DNA of 64,000 nt from Jaminaea rosea (taxonomy: Eukaryota > Basidiomycota > Exobasidiomycetes > Microstromatales): positions 186,001-250,000 of the forward strand of contig NW_020289978.1 of NCBI RefSeq assembly GCF_003144245.1. The letters are read 5' to 3'. Made by a program: the position numbers and the translations under genes. Of the stretch, positions 1-11,289 are shown piece after piece (the first letter of the stretch is position 1; each line of letters opens with the position of its first letter). Below the pieces are notes generated by a model. The model did not search any database. It was given only the letters and a program-made list of their open reading frames with translations, and was not told the DNA's origin.

Positions 1-2
1 CG

Positions 3-182
3 CTACAAGCTAATCTCGTGCGACCGCTGCGGGAAAGGATGGAGCTTCTTGCGACAGGGAAGGGGTTGAGAACAGAGGGACAAAGTGAGGCACGGCAGAG
101 CGACTTGATCGAGGTAGTGCTTGGGCAGATGGAGGAGAGACTACAGAGGATCGAGAAGGACCAAACCCACGTCCCTGTATGA
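3..182 (+). CDS. C-terminal end of an unrecognised protein (partial, 5' end outside window)
   Basis: An open frame enters from the window edge and stops at TGA 180-182, giving 59 visible residues. The segment is charged and probably helical (runs such as MEERLQRIEKDQ), with no conserved motif that I recognise. The other two forward frames stop within 70 bases. Because only the tail is visible, no function can be assigned. The gene is convergent with the next one, whose stop lies at 460. The reading could also be a chance open frame. Confidence 0.45.
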   Translation, partial: LQANLVRPLRERMELLATGKGLRTEGQSEARQSDLIEVVLGQMEERLQRIEKDQTHVPV

Positions 183-459
183 TCAGGCCCTGCAATCAAC
201 GAGTCACTAGCCATTCACAAGATGAGAGAAGATCGTATTACAACTAGGAGCGAAATTCCATCGCCTCATATCGAGCAAGGCCCGCTTTGCAGCGAGTGGG
301 TTGAAGTCAGAAAGAGGAGAGGGAAGGGGGTGTCGCTCGCCGCGGTATAGGTGGTGATGATAAGGTATAAATGGAGCTGTACGTATCTTAATGATCTCGG
401 TGAGGGTCTCGATATCTCGCTGGGGTAACTCCGTCTTGCTGGATGCTCGTGTGAGGCGG

Positions 460-2272
460 TCAGGATGTGCCAGCTTCTTTGTCTTTGCCTTTGTCCTCGT
501 CCTTCGTCTTGTTGACAAGTTCGTCCCAGCGAATGACCTCCGCCACCTGGCCATCGTGCCCAGTCGTGGCCATCTCATCTTCCTCATTCTCGTCCCTGCT
601 CTTGCCGCTCTCCTCAACGCCGTCAGCGCCAGTGGCGCTCTCACTCTCAGCGCGACCGTCCTTCACAACTTCAGCCGTCCTCACGCCTCCCACATTCTGT
701 AGACTCGTTCCCTCCGTAGCCAGCTCTCCCTTCAAGAGAGCCTGGCCTGCGTCCAAGGATGCGCTCCTCTTGCTGATCTCAGTCATCTCCTCGACGCCTG
801 TGCTTTTCTTGTCGATCGTCTTCGCTGAGCTCTCCACTATGGCGGTCAGGGAAGCCGAACGTGCGGGCACTGCCACCCTGTGGCTTGCTGAGCGCGAAGG
901 CGAAGGAGCAGGGGATGAAGAAGCCTGCTTGACGTTGAATCGTCCCGCAGCGATCGGTGGCTGGCGGAGCGTGCTTCGGTACGCCTGGGCCACCAGTGCT
1001 GCCTGATCGGGCAGCAGAGTCGTGCTGGGGTCACCGTGGCCGCTGTTGATGAAGTTGCGGTACGCAGGACTGGCTTCGCGACTACGAACAACGGCCGTGT
1101 TGCGTGTAGAAGGGCGGCCATATCTCTCGCCATCGCTGGTGGTGCTGCTCGAGCGCTGAGCGGCGGCCGCTCCGCCTACGACAGGGATACCTACCAAGGC
1201 AGAGGCGGTGGCGAAGGATGCGCGCATAGCACGACGCTTGTGCGACGCTGCTAGCTTACGTTCATGCTGTCGACGGCGGACTTGAGCTAAGTAATAGCCT
1301 CGCATAATGGTGAGACCGAGGAGCAGCAAGGCAAAGAACGTCACGAGACCGATGGCCCAGTGAGGCATGTGGTGCCTTTCAGTTGCGGAGGTGGGGGTGT
1401 TGAGAGTGCCGTTGACGCTGTTGGATGTGGTAGGGCTGGGAGGGTAGGCGGTGGGACGAGTAATGAGGATGGAGGAGGGCATGATGGCGTCGCTTGGGGG
1501 AAAGGAGGTGGCGGTGGAAGGGAGAGCGGCGAGAAGCGCAGGCCTAGCTGTCTGAACCGCATGCCAAGTTGCCAGCCTGCTGATAGCGCTCCCTTCCTTG
1601 CCTTCTAGTCCTTGCTCAGCCGGCGTGATGGCAAAGTAGAATGGCCACGTCTTGTTGCGTCCCTCTGGAAGCTGGTGAGCAGCGGGGTCCTCCTGCCACC
1701 AAGAGTCTTGAGGCATGAATGCAACGCGGCCCTGCTCATTTGGGATGTGCGTGAAGGAGGTGACGACCTTGTTTGAGTCCTGGCGGAAGAGGTATACGTC
1801 GACATAGCCGCCATTGCTAGTCAATGAGGGCTCACTTGTGTTCCAAATGAACTGCGCGTGTGGTGGGGGCGTGAGAAGCAGGTCAGTGAGCAGATGCGGT
1901 GCTGTGGGGATGAGATAGCCCACTCACCTTGCTCCATTGTCCCTGTACGACTTTCGTCTTCTTGGTAGGGTAGCACGAAAAGTGTCCGTAGCCCGTGTAG
2001 CAGTCGTGCGGCACCTTGTCTGCTCGCTCATGGTGACTGCGCTCTTGGTGGAAGTGGTGTTGCTCATTTTCTGCTACGATGTAGGGCCCAAAGACGGCAC
2101 TGCCCTCTTGCTTGAGTTGGTTAATGGCTGCTGCCGGAAGTCGCACAGCGGTCATGTTGGGTAGCAGAGGAAGTGGCGTAGGCTGAGCCGTGATCACGCG
2201 GTGGCCGAGCTCCTCTGCGACCTGAGCCGTCGGTCTCGTAGGCTCCACACGCTCAGCCGTCAAGGCCGGCAT
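460..2272 (-). CDS. Single-pass membrane protein, possibly Psg1-like (2 exons, 578 aa)
   Basis: The exons are 2272-1928 and 1851-460. The 76-nt intron (AAG|GTGAGT ... GCGCAG|TTC) is phase 0. The N-terminal ~280 residues look lumenal, with Cys pairs (CYTGYGHFSC) and a beta-rich stretch around FIWNTSEP and VDVYLF. One transmembrane helix lies at about residues 279-300 (WAIGLVTFFALLLLGL), followed by a basic patch and a long Ser/Ala/Glu-rich cytosolic tail. The order (TP-rich start, W-rich lumenal domain, one TM, basic stop-transfer) resembles fungal Psg1, which helps stabilise the plasma-membrane H+-ATPase in the Golgi, but that link rests on architecture only. No obvious signal peptide follows the chosen ATG (MPALTAERVEP), so an upstream leader exon may be missing. 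Confidence 0.6.
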
Positions 2273-2483
2273 GGTGATGATAGCACCGACAAGGGGAGAG
2301 GAGAAAAGGGGAGACAAATGAGTGAGCGAAAGGAGGTGTTGGAAAGGAGTCAAGGTGCAAAAGAGAGGTGTGGCATTGCCCGTCTTCACTCAGTCAGGTA
2401 CCGCGGCTCTTGAGCGAGTGAGCAAAGGGGGCGTCAATTGTGACATGCCGCGTCGTGACGTCTCCGCTTCGCCGCTTCGCCTA

Positions 2484-3768
2484 CTACAGTCGAGCGCTCG
2501 TGTCGCCCGCTTCTGCGGGGCGCAACCCTATCGCTTCACCTTGGGCGTCGTCGTCGTCATCATCGAAAGACAAGAGAAGCTCTGCTATCTTCGTGTCGCT
2601 GCCGCTAATGATCGCCGCTGTCGTCGTTGTGCGTGCCATGCCGTTGCTCGCGAGCAGCTCTTCATCAGTGTCCTCTTCCTCTTTCGCTCCCTCCGTTGGA
2701 CCGCTTGTACGGATCTGAGGCTGAGAGCAAGGGTTCAGAGGTTGGTGTCAAGGGTTCTCGGGCACAATAGATCGTGTCAACGATATGCTCACCTTGAGTC
2801 GAGAGGTAGGATATGCAGCTTCGTCGACTGCCTTTAGCAGATGCAAAATGGCCTCTGGGCTCTCCCTGCGCCTGCCCGGCACCATGTTTGCGATAGTGGC
2901 GAGGGAGTGGCTCATCGACGAAAGAGAGATCGAGAGGCTTGCTTGACGCTGTGTATAGACGTGTGAAGGAGAATAGCCGACCGGTGTCTTTCAGTATATC
3001 GAGCAATAAGACAGTGTCAGAGCCGCTGATCTTGCCCACGCCACTGTAGATGCTGTTGAATAGGGAGCCATATCGGTCCAAGAGATGCTGCTGAACGAAT
3101 TTGCTTAATCCATCGTCCAGTAGATTGCGCAGAGGAGCGGCGAGGCTGCCAGGGGCTGACAGTACATCGACGAGGCCATCTGCACGCAACATGAAGGCTC
3201 AGCAGGCGTCTAAGCTCCTGTATCTGCGGCCAATGCTCACTCGCTGGAACGCGCTTCGACCAGGTGAGATGAAGATCGATACTGTGGAGGTGGCTGCTTG
3301 CTTGAGAGGGCAATTGAAGCTGGACTGCGGGCATGCAACGATCGCGTGTAAGGATTGTGCGGTGACTGGGCGCGTATATGCTACCTCACTGCCGGTCATC
3401 GAGCTGCCATCGCCACGATCTTCGGTGATCATCTGTACCGCGTCAAACAGCAGTGAATCTTTGTTCTGCACGACCGAATCAGCTCGTAATGCTTCTCAAG
3501 GCTAAGCTCGCCCACAAACCAGATCAAAGAAAGCCGCAATGGCAGACAGAAGGCTGCTTTGCCTGAGTACGGGCGCAGACATGGCTACGATGCCATTGAG
3601 GGTGCATACAGCCACGGTGACGGGCAAGCAGACGAGGGTGTTGGGTGCATTGCTTGGCGCAGAGTCTTGCTGCTGCTGCTGGTAATGATGAGCTCGAATG
3701 CTAAGGAGATGGTTTCCGCTGACGCAAGAGATGCTTGGCCCGCCATCTTCCGATGACAGCGACGACAT
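2484..3768 (-). CDS. Unrecognised six-exon gene, 318-aa product with acidic C-terminus
   Basis: The exons inferred from splice signals and frame are 3768-3520, 3465-3390, 3324-3241, 3179-2948, 2871-2793 and 2720-2484. The introns are 54-76 nt and their phases (0,1,1,2,0) are mutually consistent. The fourth intron uses a weak donor (GTCAAG), so that junction is the least certain. The product starts MSSLSSEDGG, has a hydrophobic stretch near residues 44-83 (NTLVCLPVTVAVCTLNGIVA), then helical segments (TVLLLDILKDTGRLFSF; EAILHLLKAVDEAAYP), and ends with acidic runs (KEEEDTDEELL, SFDDDDD). I do not recognise the family and assign no function. It is divergent from PKC1, with a 358-bp gap. Confidence 0.55.
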
Positions 3769-4126
3769 GAGGAGCGCAGGGCGTGGTATCGATGAGCAGG
3801 TGGCCAAAAGAGAAGTGGCCGAGGGAATAGCGAGCACGGGCCCGGCGGCCCTTAGCCTCGAGCGCCGGAACCCCGAGTGAAGTCGACGAGACGAGTCGAG
3901 TCGGGTGGCACAGGCGGACACAAGGCGGGCGGCAACAGGCAAGAGGCATCAGTCAACGCAACGGCACGCGAGACGACACGAGACGACGAGGCTGGCTCGC
4001 TCCCTCGCTCGCTCGCTCCCCTCCTTCACTCACTCATTCGATTCAACGTAACATCATCTCTTCCTGAGTGAGTCGAAGGTCTTCCGCTTTTCCTTCACTT
4101 TCCCATCTCTCGTCGGCCTCGTCATC
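3769..4126. promoter_or_regulatory. Divergent intergenic region upstream of PKC1
   Basis: This 358-bp gap lies between two divergent start codons. It carries a GCTC-repeat tract near 3998-4022 and a pyrimidine-rich leader just before the PKC1 ATG, typical of fungal 5' UTRs. No specific factor site can be named. Confidence 0.4.
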
Positions 4127-7100
4127 ATGGCGGTAAGTACCCAACAGGCCCAACATGGTGCCGATCATGCAGCTGACACCCAACACCTCCCTGACCCCCC
4201 CTGGCCTGCGCAGGACTCCCAGGCCATGATGGCCGACATCCAGACGCGCATCCAGAAGCAGCGCCAGATGATTAAGGGCTTTCAAGCCATGCGCTCAGCA
4301 TCGGCTAACCCAGAGGTGCAGAGACAAGCAGAGTCCAATATACGAGACGCTCAGCGCAATGTCTCGTACCTCGAGGAGAGCCTGCAGGCCTTGATGGATC
4401 GTGGGGGTAGAGGAAGTGGTGGTGGTGGCGTCGGCGGAGGAGTAGGAGCAGGCGCAGGCCAAGGAGGTATACCATCTTCATCATCCAGAGGCGGCTACGA
4501 TACCCCGACTGGCAGCTTGGCGTCACAGAGCCATACCGGCTCAACAACATCATTTGGCCCCTCGACACCGGGCAGCGAAAGGGGTAGCACTGCATCAGGA
4601 CCCTCGTCGGCTGGCATGCGACCGGGCTATCCGCTCGATGCCTCATCAGCATATCGCGGTGGTGGGCCTCAGGATCGGCCACTGCCGCCCGCACCTGGGT
4701 CGGCAGGGTCAGATGGATACGGTGGTGGACGCATGTCCTACTCACCAGGGGGAGCAGCGCCAGCTGGATATCCGCAGCGTCCACCACAACAGCAAGACGG
4801 AGGAGGGCAATGGATGCCTGCGCCAGTGGCAAGGGCAGGAACATCAGCGAGGAGAAACTTTACCAATCTTGGTGAGTGTGCGGGATGACAGGATGAGCAA
4901 TCTCCGCGAAGGCGGACTGACATGTTTCATCTCAACCCCGCTACTCAGATCTCATCAAGTACGAGACTCCTCTCACTACCGCAAAGATTTCACGCATGCT
5001 TCATCAGCTCGAGTTCAAGCTCCAGATCGAACGACAATACAAAATGGGCATCGACAAGATGGCCGCTCTCTACCAGGCGGAGGGCGACCGCAAGAGCAAG
5101 AAGGACGCAGAGAGCAAACGCGTCGAGTCTGAGGCCAAGATCATGCTACTCCAGAACGCTTTGAAGCGCTACAAGCAGCTTCACGTCATGGATGACGATG
5201 GCGAAGACGACCAGCAAGGCTCGACCGCCGACGAGCGACGCCAGAACCTGCGTAAGCCCCTTTCGGGTACGCTCCAAGTCTCGGTCAAGGCGACTCGAGA
5301 TCTGGAGCATGCTCCCACGCAGCGATACGGCCGAGGCAACACGCGCGAGTCCACTGTTGTCATCAAAGTCGAGGACACGCCTCGAGCTCGAACACACCCC
5401 TCACGCACGGATCGCTGGCAGGAGGACTTTGAGCTGGCAGTCGACAACGCCAATGAGATCGAGGTGACCGTCTACGACAAGGTTGGCAGCGGCTACCCGG
5501 TGCCCATCGGTATGCTCTGGATCCGCATCTCAGACATTGTCGAGGAATTGCGAAAAAAGAAATTTGGTCAGACGGGTGGTGGGCCGAGTGAGGCAGGATC
5601 AGTGGCTCCGTCGGGGTGGGTGACGGCAGACGATGTGCAGGCAGGTCAAGGCGGATCTGGTGGCTACCCTAGCTCAAGCGCGGCAGACTACTCTCTCAAC
5701 CAGCCTGCTGGGACTCCTGTCCCGAATGGCCCCACGACGGACGGAGTCGAGGCGTGGTTTGCTGTCGAGCCAGCAGGCGCCGTCTTCCTCCGCGTCAATT
5801 TCGTCAAGCAGAATGTCCGCAAGCGCCCGTACGACGCTCGTCTCGGCCGTCAAGGCGCCTTCCGAAAGAAAAAGGAGGACGTTGCCGAGATCAATGGACA
5901 CAAGTTCGTCTCGCGCCAGTTCTACCAGATCATCCGTTGCGCCCTCTGCGGCGAGCTGCTACTCAATGCTGCGGGCAGCCAGTGCGAGGACTGTCGTTAC
6001 ACCTGTCACAAGAAGTGCGCTCAGAAGGTCGTCACAAAGTGCATCAGCAAGAGCAATGCCGAGGCAGATCGTGACGAGGTCAAGATCAACCACCGAATCC
6101 CTCACCGCTTCGAGCCCATCACGAACATTGGGGCCAACTGGTGCTGCCACTGCGGCTTCATCTTGCCGCTTGGCCGCAAGAATGCGAGGAAGTGCTCGGA
6201 GTGCGACATTACCTGCCACTCGGATTGCGCTCATCTTGTGCCAGACTTCTGCGGCATGAGTATGGAGATGGCCAACCAACTGCTTAGTGACATCGAGACG
6301 ATCAACCGCGTCAAGCATTCGGCCAAGCAGCAGCAAGCCTTCCAGCAGCAGGCCCCGTCTCAGCAGCAGCAGCAGCAGCAGCAGGCTATGCTGCCTCCTC
6401 GTCAGCAGCAGATGCCGCCTCAGCTTCCTCTACCAGGCTTCCAGCAGCCACAGCAGCAGCAGGGGCGCAACGATGCCGGCAGATACGATGGCGGAATGAG
6501 CGCTCTCGACTCGCAGGCGAGTCAGATGAGTCTTAATGATGGCCGAGGACCGTACCCAGGGCGACCTCAGCCACCGCAGCGACCTGATAGTGCATCGTAC
6601 GGAAGCAGCGACGGTCAAGACTACGGCGCACGACCAGGAGCTGCGGATGGGCAGAAACCACCTCGCCCTCTGCCCCAGCATCCTCCCCAGCAACAGCAGC
6701 AGCAGCAAGCCCGCCCCCCGCCAGCCAGTGCACCGCAGCTACCTCCTTTGGGCTATTCTCAGCAGCAGCAGCAACAGCAGAGTCAGCAGTCTCCCGCGCC
6801 TGTTTCTGCCCCCTCACTCCCTACCTCCATATCTGCAGGCCAAGTGGCCGGCAACGTCGCCCCGCCTGCCGCCGCTTCGCAGCAGCAGCAGCAGCAGCAG
6901 CGACCGCAGCCAGGTCGCGAAGTCGTCTCCTCACGCCGCAAAGTCGGGCTCAACGACTTCAACTTCCTTGCCGTTCTCGGCAAGGGTAACTTTGGTAAAG
7001 TCATGCTCGCTGAAGAGAAGCGGTCCGCCAACCTGTACGCGATCAAGGTTCTCAAGAAGGAGTTCATTATTGAGAACGACGAAGTCGAGAGCACCAAGTC

Positions 7101-7941
7101 GGAGAAGCGCGTCTTCCTCGCTGCGGCTCGTGAGCGCCACCCGTTCTTGTTGGGCTTGCACTCCTGCTTCCAGACGGAGACGCGCGTTTACTTCGTCATG
7201 GAGTACGTGAGCGGCGGTGACTTGATGCTGCACATCCAGCGCGAGCAATTTTCGCCCAAGCGTGCCAAATTCTACGCCGCAGAGGTGCTTCTGGCGCTCG
7301 AGTACTTCCACAAGCAGGGCATCATCTACCGCGACTTGAAGCTGGACAACATCTTGCTCACGCTCGACGGCCACGTCAAGGTCGCAGACTACGGGCTTTG
7401 CAAAGAGGGCATGTGGTATGGCTCGACAACGAATACCTTCTGTGGTACGCCCGAGTTCATGGCACCCGAGATCTTGATGGAGCGAGCGTACGACCGCTCG
7501 GTGGACTGGTGGGCCTTTGGTATCCTTATCTACGAGATGCTTCTCGGCCAAGCGCCCTTCCGTGGAGACGACGAGGACGAAATCTTCGATGCTATCCTCG
7601 AGGACGAGCCGCTGTACCCCATCCATATGCCGGCGGACTCCGTATCCATCTTGCACCGTCTGCTCACTCGCGACCCGTCGAAGCGATTGGGATCAGGTGA
7701 GACGGACGCCGAGGAGATCAAGGCACACCCCTTCTTCCGCGATACCAACTGGGACGACATGTACCACAAGAGGGTGCCGCCGCCGTTCAGGCCGGTGCTC
7801 AAGCACGCTTTGGACGTCAGCTTCTTCGATCAGGAGTTCACGCAGGAGAAGCCTGCGCTTTCCCCTGTGAATAGCGTGCTGAGCCCGGCGGATCAGCAGG
7901 AGTTCGCGCAGTTCAGCTGGGTGAGCCCGGCCGTAATGTAG
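4127..7941 (+). CDS. PKC1: Protein kinase C (Pkc1), cell-wall-integrity kinase, 1218 aa
   Basis: The exons are 4127-4132 (ATGGCG only), 4214-4871 and 4949-7941. The domains are: HR1 repeats near residues 3-70 and 222-300, which bind Rho1-GTP; a C2-like domain at ~328-417; two C1 zinc fingers at ~539-589 and ~603-653 (full Cys/His sets); a Gln-rich linker ~680-880; and a kinase domain from ~892 with [16 protein letters not shown], and DYG in place of DFG. DYG also occurs in budding-yeast Pkc1. The activation loop reads TFCGTPEF and the AGC tail ends in a hydrophobic-motif-like FAQFSW. In fungi this kinase acts below Rho1 at the cell cortex and feeds the Bck1-Slt2 MAP-kinase cascade. The first intron is 81 nt and in frame, so its retention would add 27 residues without a stop. 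Confidence 0.96.
6340..6905 (+). repeat. CAG/CAA triplet tracts coding polyglutamine in the PKC1 linker
   Basis: Several separate (CAG)n runs, among them about 6361-6384, 6688-6708, 6760-6780 and 6880-6900, encode 6-8 consecutive Gln within a Pro/Gln-rich linker between the C1 and kinase domains. They are simple-sequence expansions in a disordered part of the protein and probably vary between strains. Confidence 0.85.
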
Positions 7942-8935
7942 GCTGCGCGCGCGTACGCAGAAGGGGGTTGATGGGACTTATTCGACAGAGGGCGGTAAAC
8001 CGGTGCTAGCCTAATGTAGAATGGGGTCGTAGTGGTATCCACCCTGGCTCGGTAGCCATGTAGCTTCGTCAACATCTACCCTCACCTTCGCTCTCGCTCT
8101 CACGCTCTCTCGCTTTCTCGCTCTCACGTTCTCATTCCCCGTTCTCGCTCTCGAGTGCAACAATATCAGGATCCATGGACATGATGTGATGACCACAAAT
8201 GATTCAATGCCTACCTGCTCGCTAGGCTGATAGTCTGCTCATCGTCATATCGCGAAAGGCGGCTGGCTGCTCCATCATATTGATCGCGTGAGGGCGTTTG
8301 CGTCGCCCTGGCAGCGGGCTGAAGCTTGCTTGCGCAGCCTTGCTTGGGCGACCTGTCGAGCGGCGTGTCTGCAGCGAATGAGGCCGAGACCGCCCTGCAA
8401 CAAAAAATGGACAGGGCTTAGAAGCAGAAGCAGACGGTGGAGCGGCTCGGAGTCAAGTCGCACTTGGCTTGAGCGGAGCGCTTAGGGCAACAGAGGCAGA
8501 AGCAGCAGCCTCTTTGGCTCGCTCGACTGGCCTCGTCCGCGCCGCGCTGCCGTGGCCGGTCCGTCCTGACGGCCCTCAATGACGCATCACCTCGCAGCCT
8601 CGAGGCTACCACCTTACCTCCTCATCCGATAAAACTCCCTCTCCCTCTCCACACTCTTGGTTCACTGCATCGAGAGCATTCTCTTTCGTCGTCATCGTCA
8701 ACAAGAGCAGAGAACATTGCGTACCACGCTGAAGATACAGAGACGACAAGACGGGTTCTATTGAAACTAGGAGGCATCCAGTGATACCCCTCCCCCTCCT
8801 CTCTCTCCCTCTTTCTCCACCAATCTCTCATCCATCATCCTAGCAGTAGCAGCAACAACAGCAGCAGCATAACAGCATCTCGACTTCCCTGTTTCTCCCC
8901 TCTTCACTACTCTCCCTCTTCACCTCTTCTTCATC
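7942..8935. other. Gene-free stretch between PKC1 and the PP2C gene
   Basis: This 994-bp stretch holds the PKC1 3' UTR and the PP2C promoter and leader. It has a CT-rich tract (repeats of CTCGCTCTC) at about 8085-8155 and a CAG/CAA triplet patch at about 8842-8868 in the presumed PP2C leader. The short open frames here have no gene-like features. Confidence 0.5.
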
Positions 8936-10894
8936 ATGGGTCAAACGCTGTCAGAGCCCGTGACAACCAAAGTCAGTCTGCCTCCGCGGCTAGTCCGCAT
9001 ATACGCCGGCGCCGTTTGATGTTGATTGCTGACCACCTCGACCCTGCTACGCTTACCGGTGCACACAGGACACGGCCGCCGGCGAGGATGAGGCCTTGGC
9101 ATGGGCCGTGAGCAACATGCAAGGATGGTGAGCGCTCGCGCATTGTGAACGTAGACGGACGTCGGACGCAGAAGCTGACTGGTCTCATGTGTCTTCGCTC
9201 GCTACACAGGCGTATCTCGATGGAGGACGCACATCAAATGATCCTGGATCTCGAAGGCAACTCAAAGAGTGATGAGAAGACTGCCCTCTTCGCAGTATTC
9301 GATGGCCACGGAGGTGAGACGGCGCAGCAAGCGCGATGCGCCCCACGAAGTCATATCTGCTCACCATCGTTCCTTGCCCCCGCGTACCCGCTCACCAGGT
9401 TCTGAAGCAGCCAAATTCGCAGCAAAGCGTCTCCACCTCGCCCTCGCCGGCCTCGATAGCTACAAGGCTGGTGACTACCGCCAAGCCCTCAAGGATGCCT
9501 TCCTCAAGACGGACACCGACTTCTTCACCGAAGTTGACGGTGACCCGTCTGGCTGCACAGCCGTCGCCGCTCTGCTCGTCAACGGTCCTGCACCCAAGGA
9601 CGCCTCGAAGGAGAAGGCTCCCAAGCAAATTTACGTAGCCAATGCTGGAGACTCGCGCTCCGTCCTCGGCCTCAAGGGCGAAGCCAAGCCAATGTCCTTC
9701 GACCACAAGCCGGGCAACAAGGACGAAAACGCCCGCATCGTTGCCGCAGGAGGTTTCGTCGAGTTTGGCCGCGTCAATGGTAACCTGGCCCTCTCTCGTG
9801 CCATTGGAGACGCCGAGTTCAAGCGCAACTCCTCCCTCTCTGCTGAGACGCAAATCGTCACCGCCGACCCAGAGATCATCGTGCACGACGTCACGGGCGA
9901 AGAGGAGTTCCTCGTCCTCGCCTGCGACGGAATCTGGGACTGTCTCTCCAATCAGCAGGTCGTCGACTTTGTCCGCCGCGGCATCGCACAGGGCAAGGAG
10001 CTCACGACAATCTGCGAGGAGATCATGACGCACTGCCTTGCGCCCGACAGCGAAATTGGCGGCGTCGGCTGCGACAACATGACATTCAGCGTTGTGGCTA
10101 TGCTTGGCGGGAGGACCAAGGAGCAGTGGTACAGTTGGGTCAAGGAGCGAGTGGAGAAGAAGATTGGATGGGACACGCCCGAGGAGATTGCGCCCGTCTT
10201 TCAGCCTAGACCGGCTGGAGAGGCTGGGAATGGGCAGCAGGGAAGGATGAACCCACAGGGCCTTATTCAGCACCTCCTGCCCGGTGGTGTTGGCGGTCTC
10301 GGTGGTCTGGCTGGAGCTGGGGCCGAGGGCGAGGAGGGTGGCGCAGGCGGACAAGGTGGGCAAGGCGGCATGCGCGGCTTCCGTATCAACCCTGGCGGGC
10401 TGGCCGCAGCGCTCGGCGGGGGTCGCATTGTTCTGCGACCTGGCGAGCCAGACGAGAAGGGCGAGTCGACCTACGAGGCTCACGTCGTCGACGAGGATGA
10501 CGACTCGCAAGACGATGAGGACGACGAGGACGACGCGCAAGGCGGCTCGGCCAAGATCACCCAGCACGACGAAGGAAACAGCAGCGTCAAGCCCCATGCC
10601 CTCAGCGAGGCGAACAGGCCCAACCTTACGCACCAGCCTGAAATTGTCGAGTCGCCAGAGCAGGGCGGGAGCAGCGCTGGTGGGGTAGGAGCTGGCGCTC
10701 CCTCTGGTGCAGGCAGCGCGGACTTTGCCTCCGTAGCAGCACGCGGCGTCAACGAGTCATCCCCCGAGGCGGCCAAGGGTGCTTCTTCTGCTTCGTCAAA
10801 GTCAGGCAGCGACCTCGTCGGCGTTGACACGAGGCCTTCGACCGAGGGCACTGACGCGGAGATGCAGCACGCGGAGGAGGCGAGGAAGAAGTAG
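8936..10894 (+). CDS. PP2C-type serine/threonine phosphatase (Ptc2/Ptc3-like), 564 aa
   Basis: There are four exons: 8936-8971, 9069-9127, 9210-9313 and 9399-10894. The start MGQTLSEP is the usual Ptc2/3 N-terminus, and the Gly2 suggests myristoylation. Canonical metal-site motifs are present: GWRISMEDAH, FAVFDGHGG, the SGCTAV-type core, ANAGDSR, LALSRAIGD, and DGIWD followed by GCDNMTF. The catalytic domain takes up roughly residues 1-310. The C-terminal ~250 residues are low-complexity, with Gly/Gln-rich and very acidic stretches (DEDDDSQDDEDD). In yeast such enzymes switch off Hog1 and other stress kinases and act in checkpoint recovery. That role is inferred from family membership. The gene is convergent with the annexin gene. 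Confidence 0.93.
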
Positions 10895-11289
10895 GAGCGG
10901 CACGTAGGGTAAGAAGGGGAAGCGGGTAATGTAGCAGGGGAGGATGGCGCGACTGTTACGACATCTGTGAGACTCTGGAGGCATTCGTGATATATGAAGA
11001 AACCTACCTGCACGCTGAGCCGATACTACACTCTCAGAGACGCTTTGACTCTACTCCACATCGCCGCCGTCGCTTTCGTAGCACGGGGCGACCTCATTGT
11101 TGTTGCTATTGTCATCTCTGTTCGCCGCAAGCCGCCTCGAGTATGCCCTTGGCCTGAGATCATGATGACAGACACGCGCGCAGCGAGATATGGTCATCTT
11201 TGGTATTCGACACAAGAGAGCGCACGGATATGAAACAACGACTACAATCAAGACAACAGGAGCTCCTCATCGTGCGCGCGGACCGGCGC
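10895..11289. other. Convergent 3' region between PP2C and annexin genes
   Basis: This is 395 bp of shared 3' flank. I see no coding region, repeat or RNA gene in it. Confidence 0.4.

Noticed and set aside
2948-3038. Alternative 91-nt intron (donor GTGGGC) in the unrecognised gene near PKC1
   Set aside because: It would remove a protein-like helical segment (TVLLLDILKDTGRLF). The alternative donor at 2947 keeps that segment and the following exon in phase.
6340-6905. CAG-rich tracts as a possible mobile or satellite element
   Set aside because: They are in-frame polyglutamine codons within the PKC1 linker, with no flanking repeats or duplications.
6931-7656. Minus-strand open frame (241 codons) opposite the PKC1 kinase domain
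   Set aside because: It is complementary to the conserved kinase core. The composition is that of an antisense shadow.
9392-10633. Long minus-strand open frame (413 codons) opposite the PP2C gene
   Set aside because: It mirrors a well-supported PP2C coding exon with C-ending codons, which leaves the opposite frame open. It has no known motif and runs through the conserved phosphatase core.
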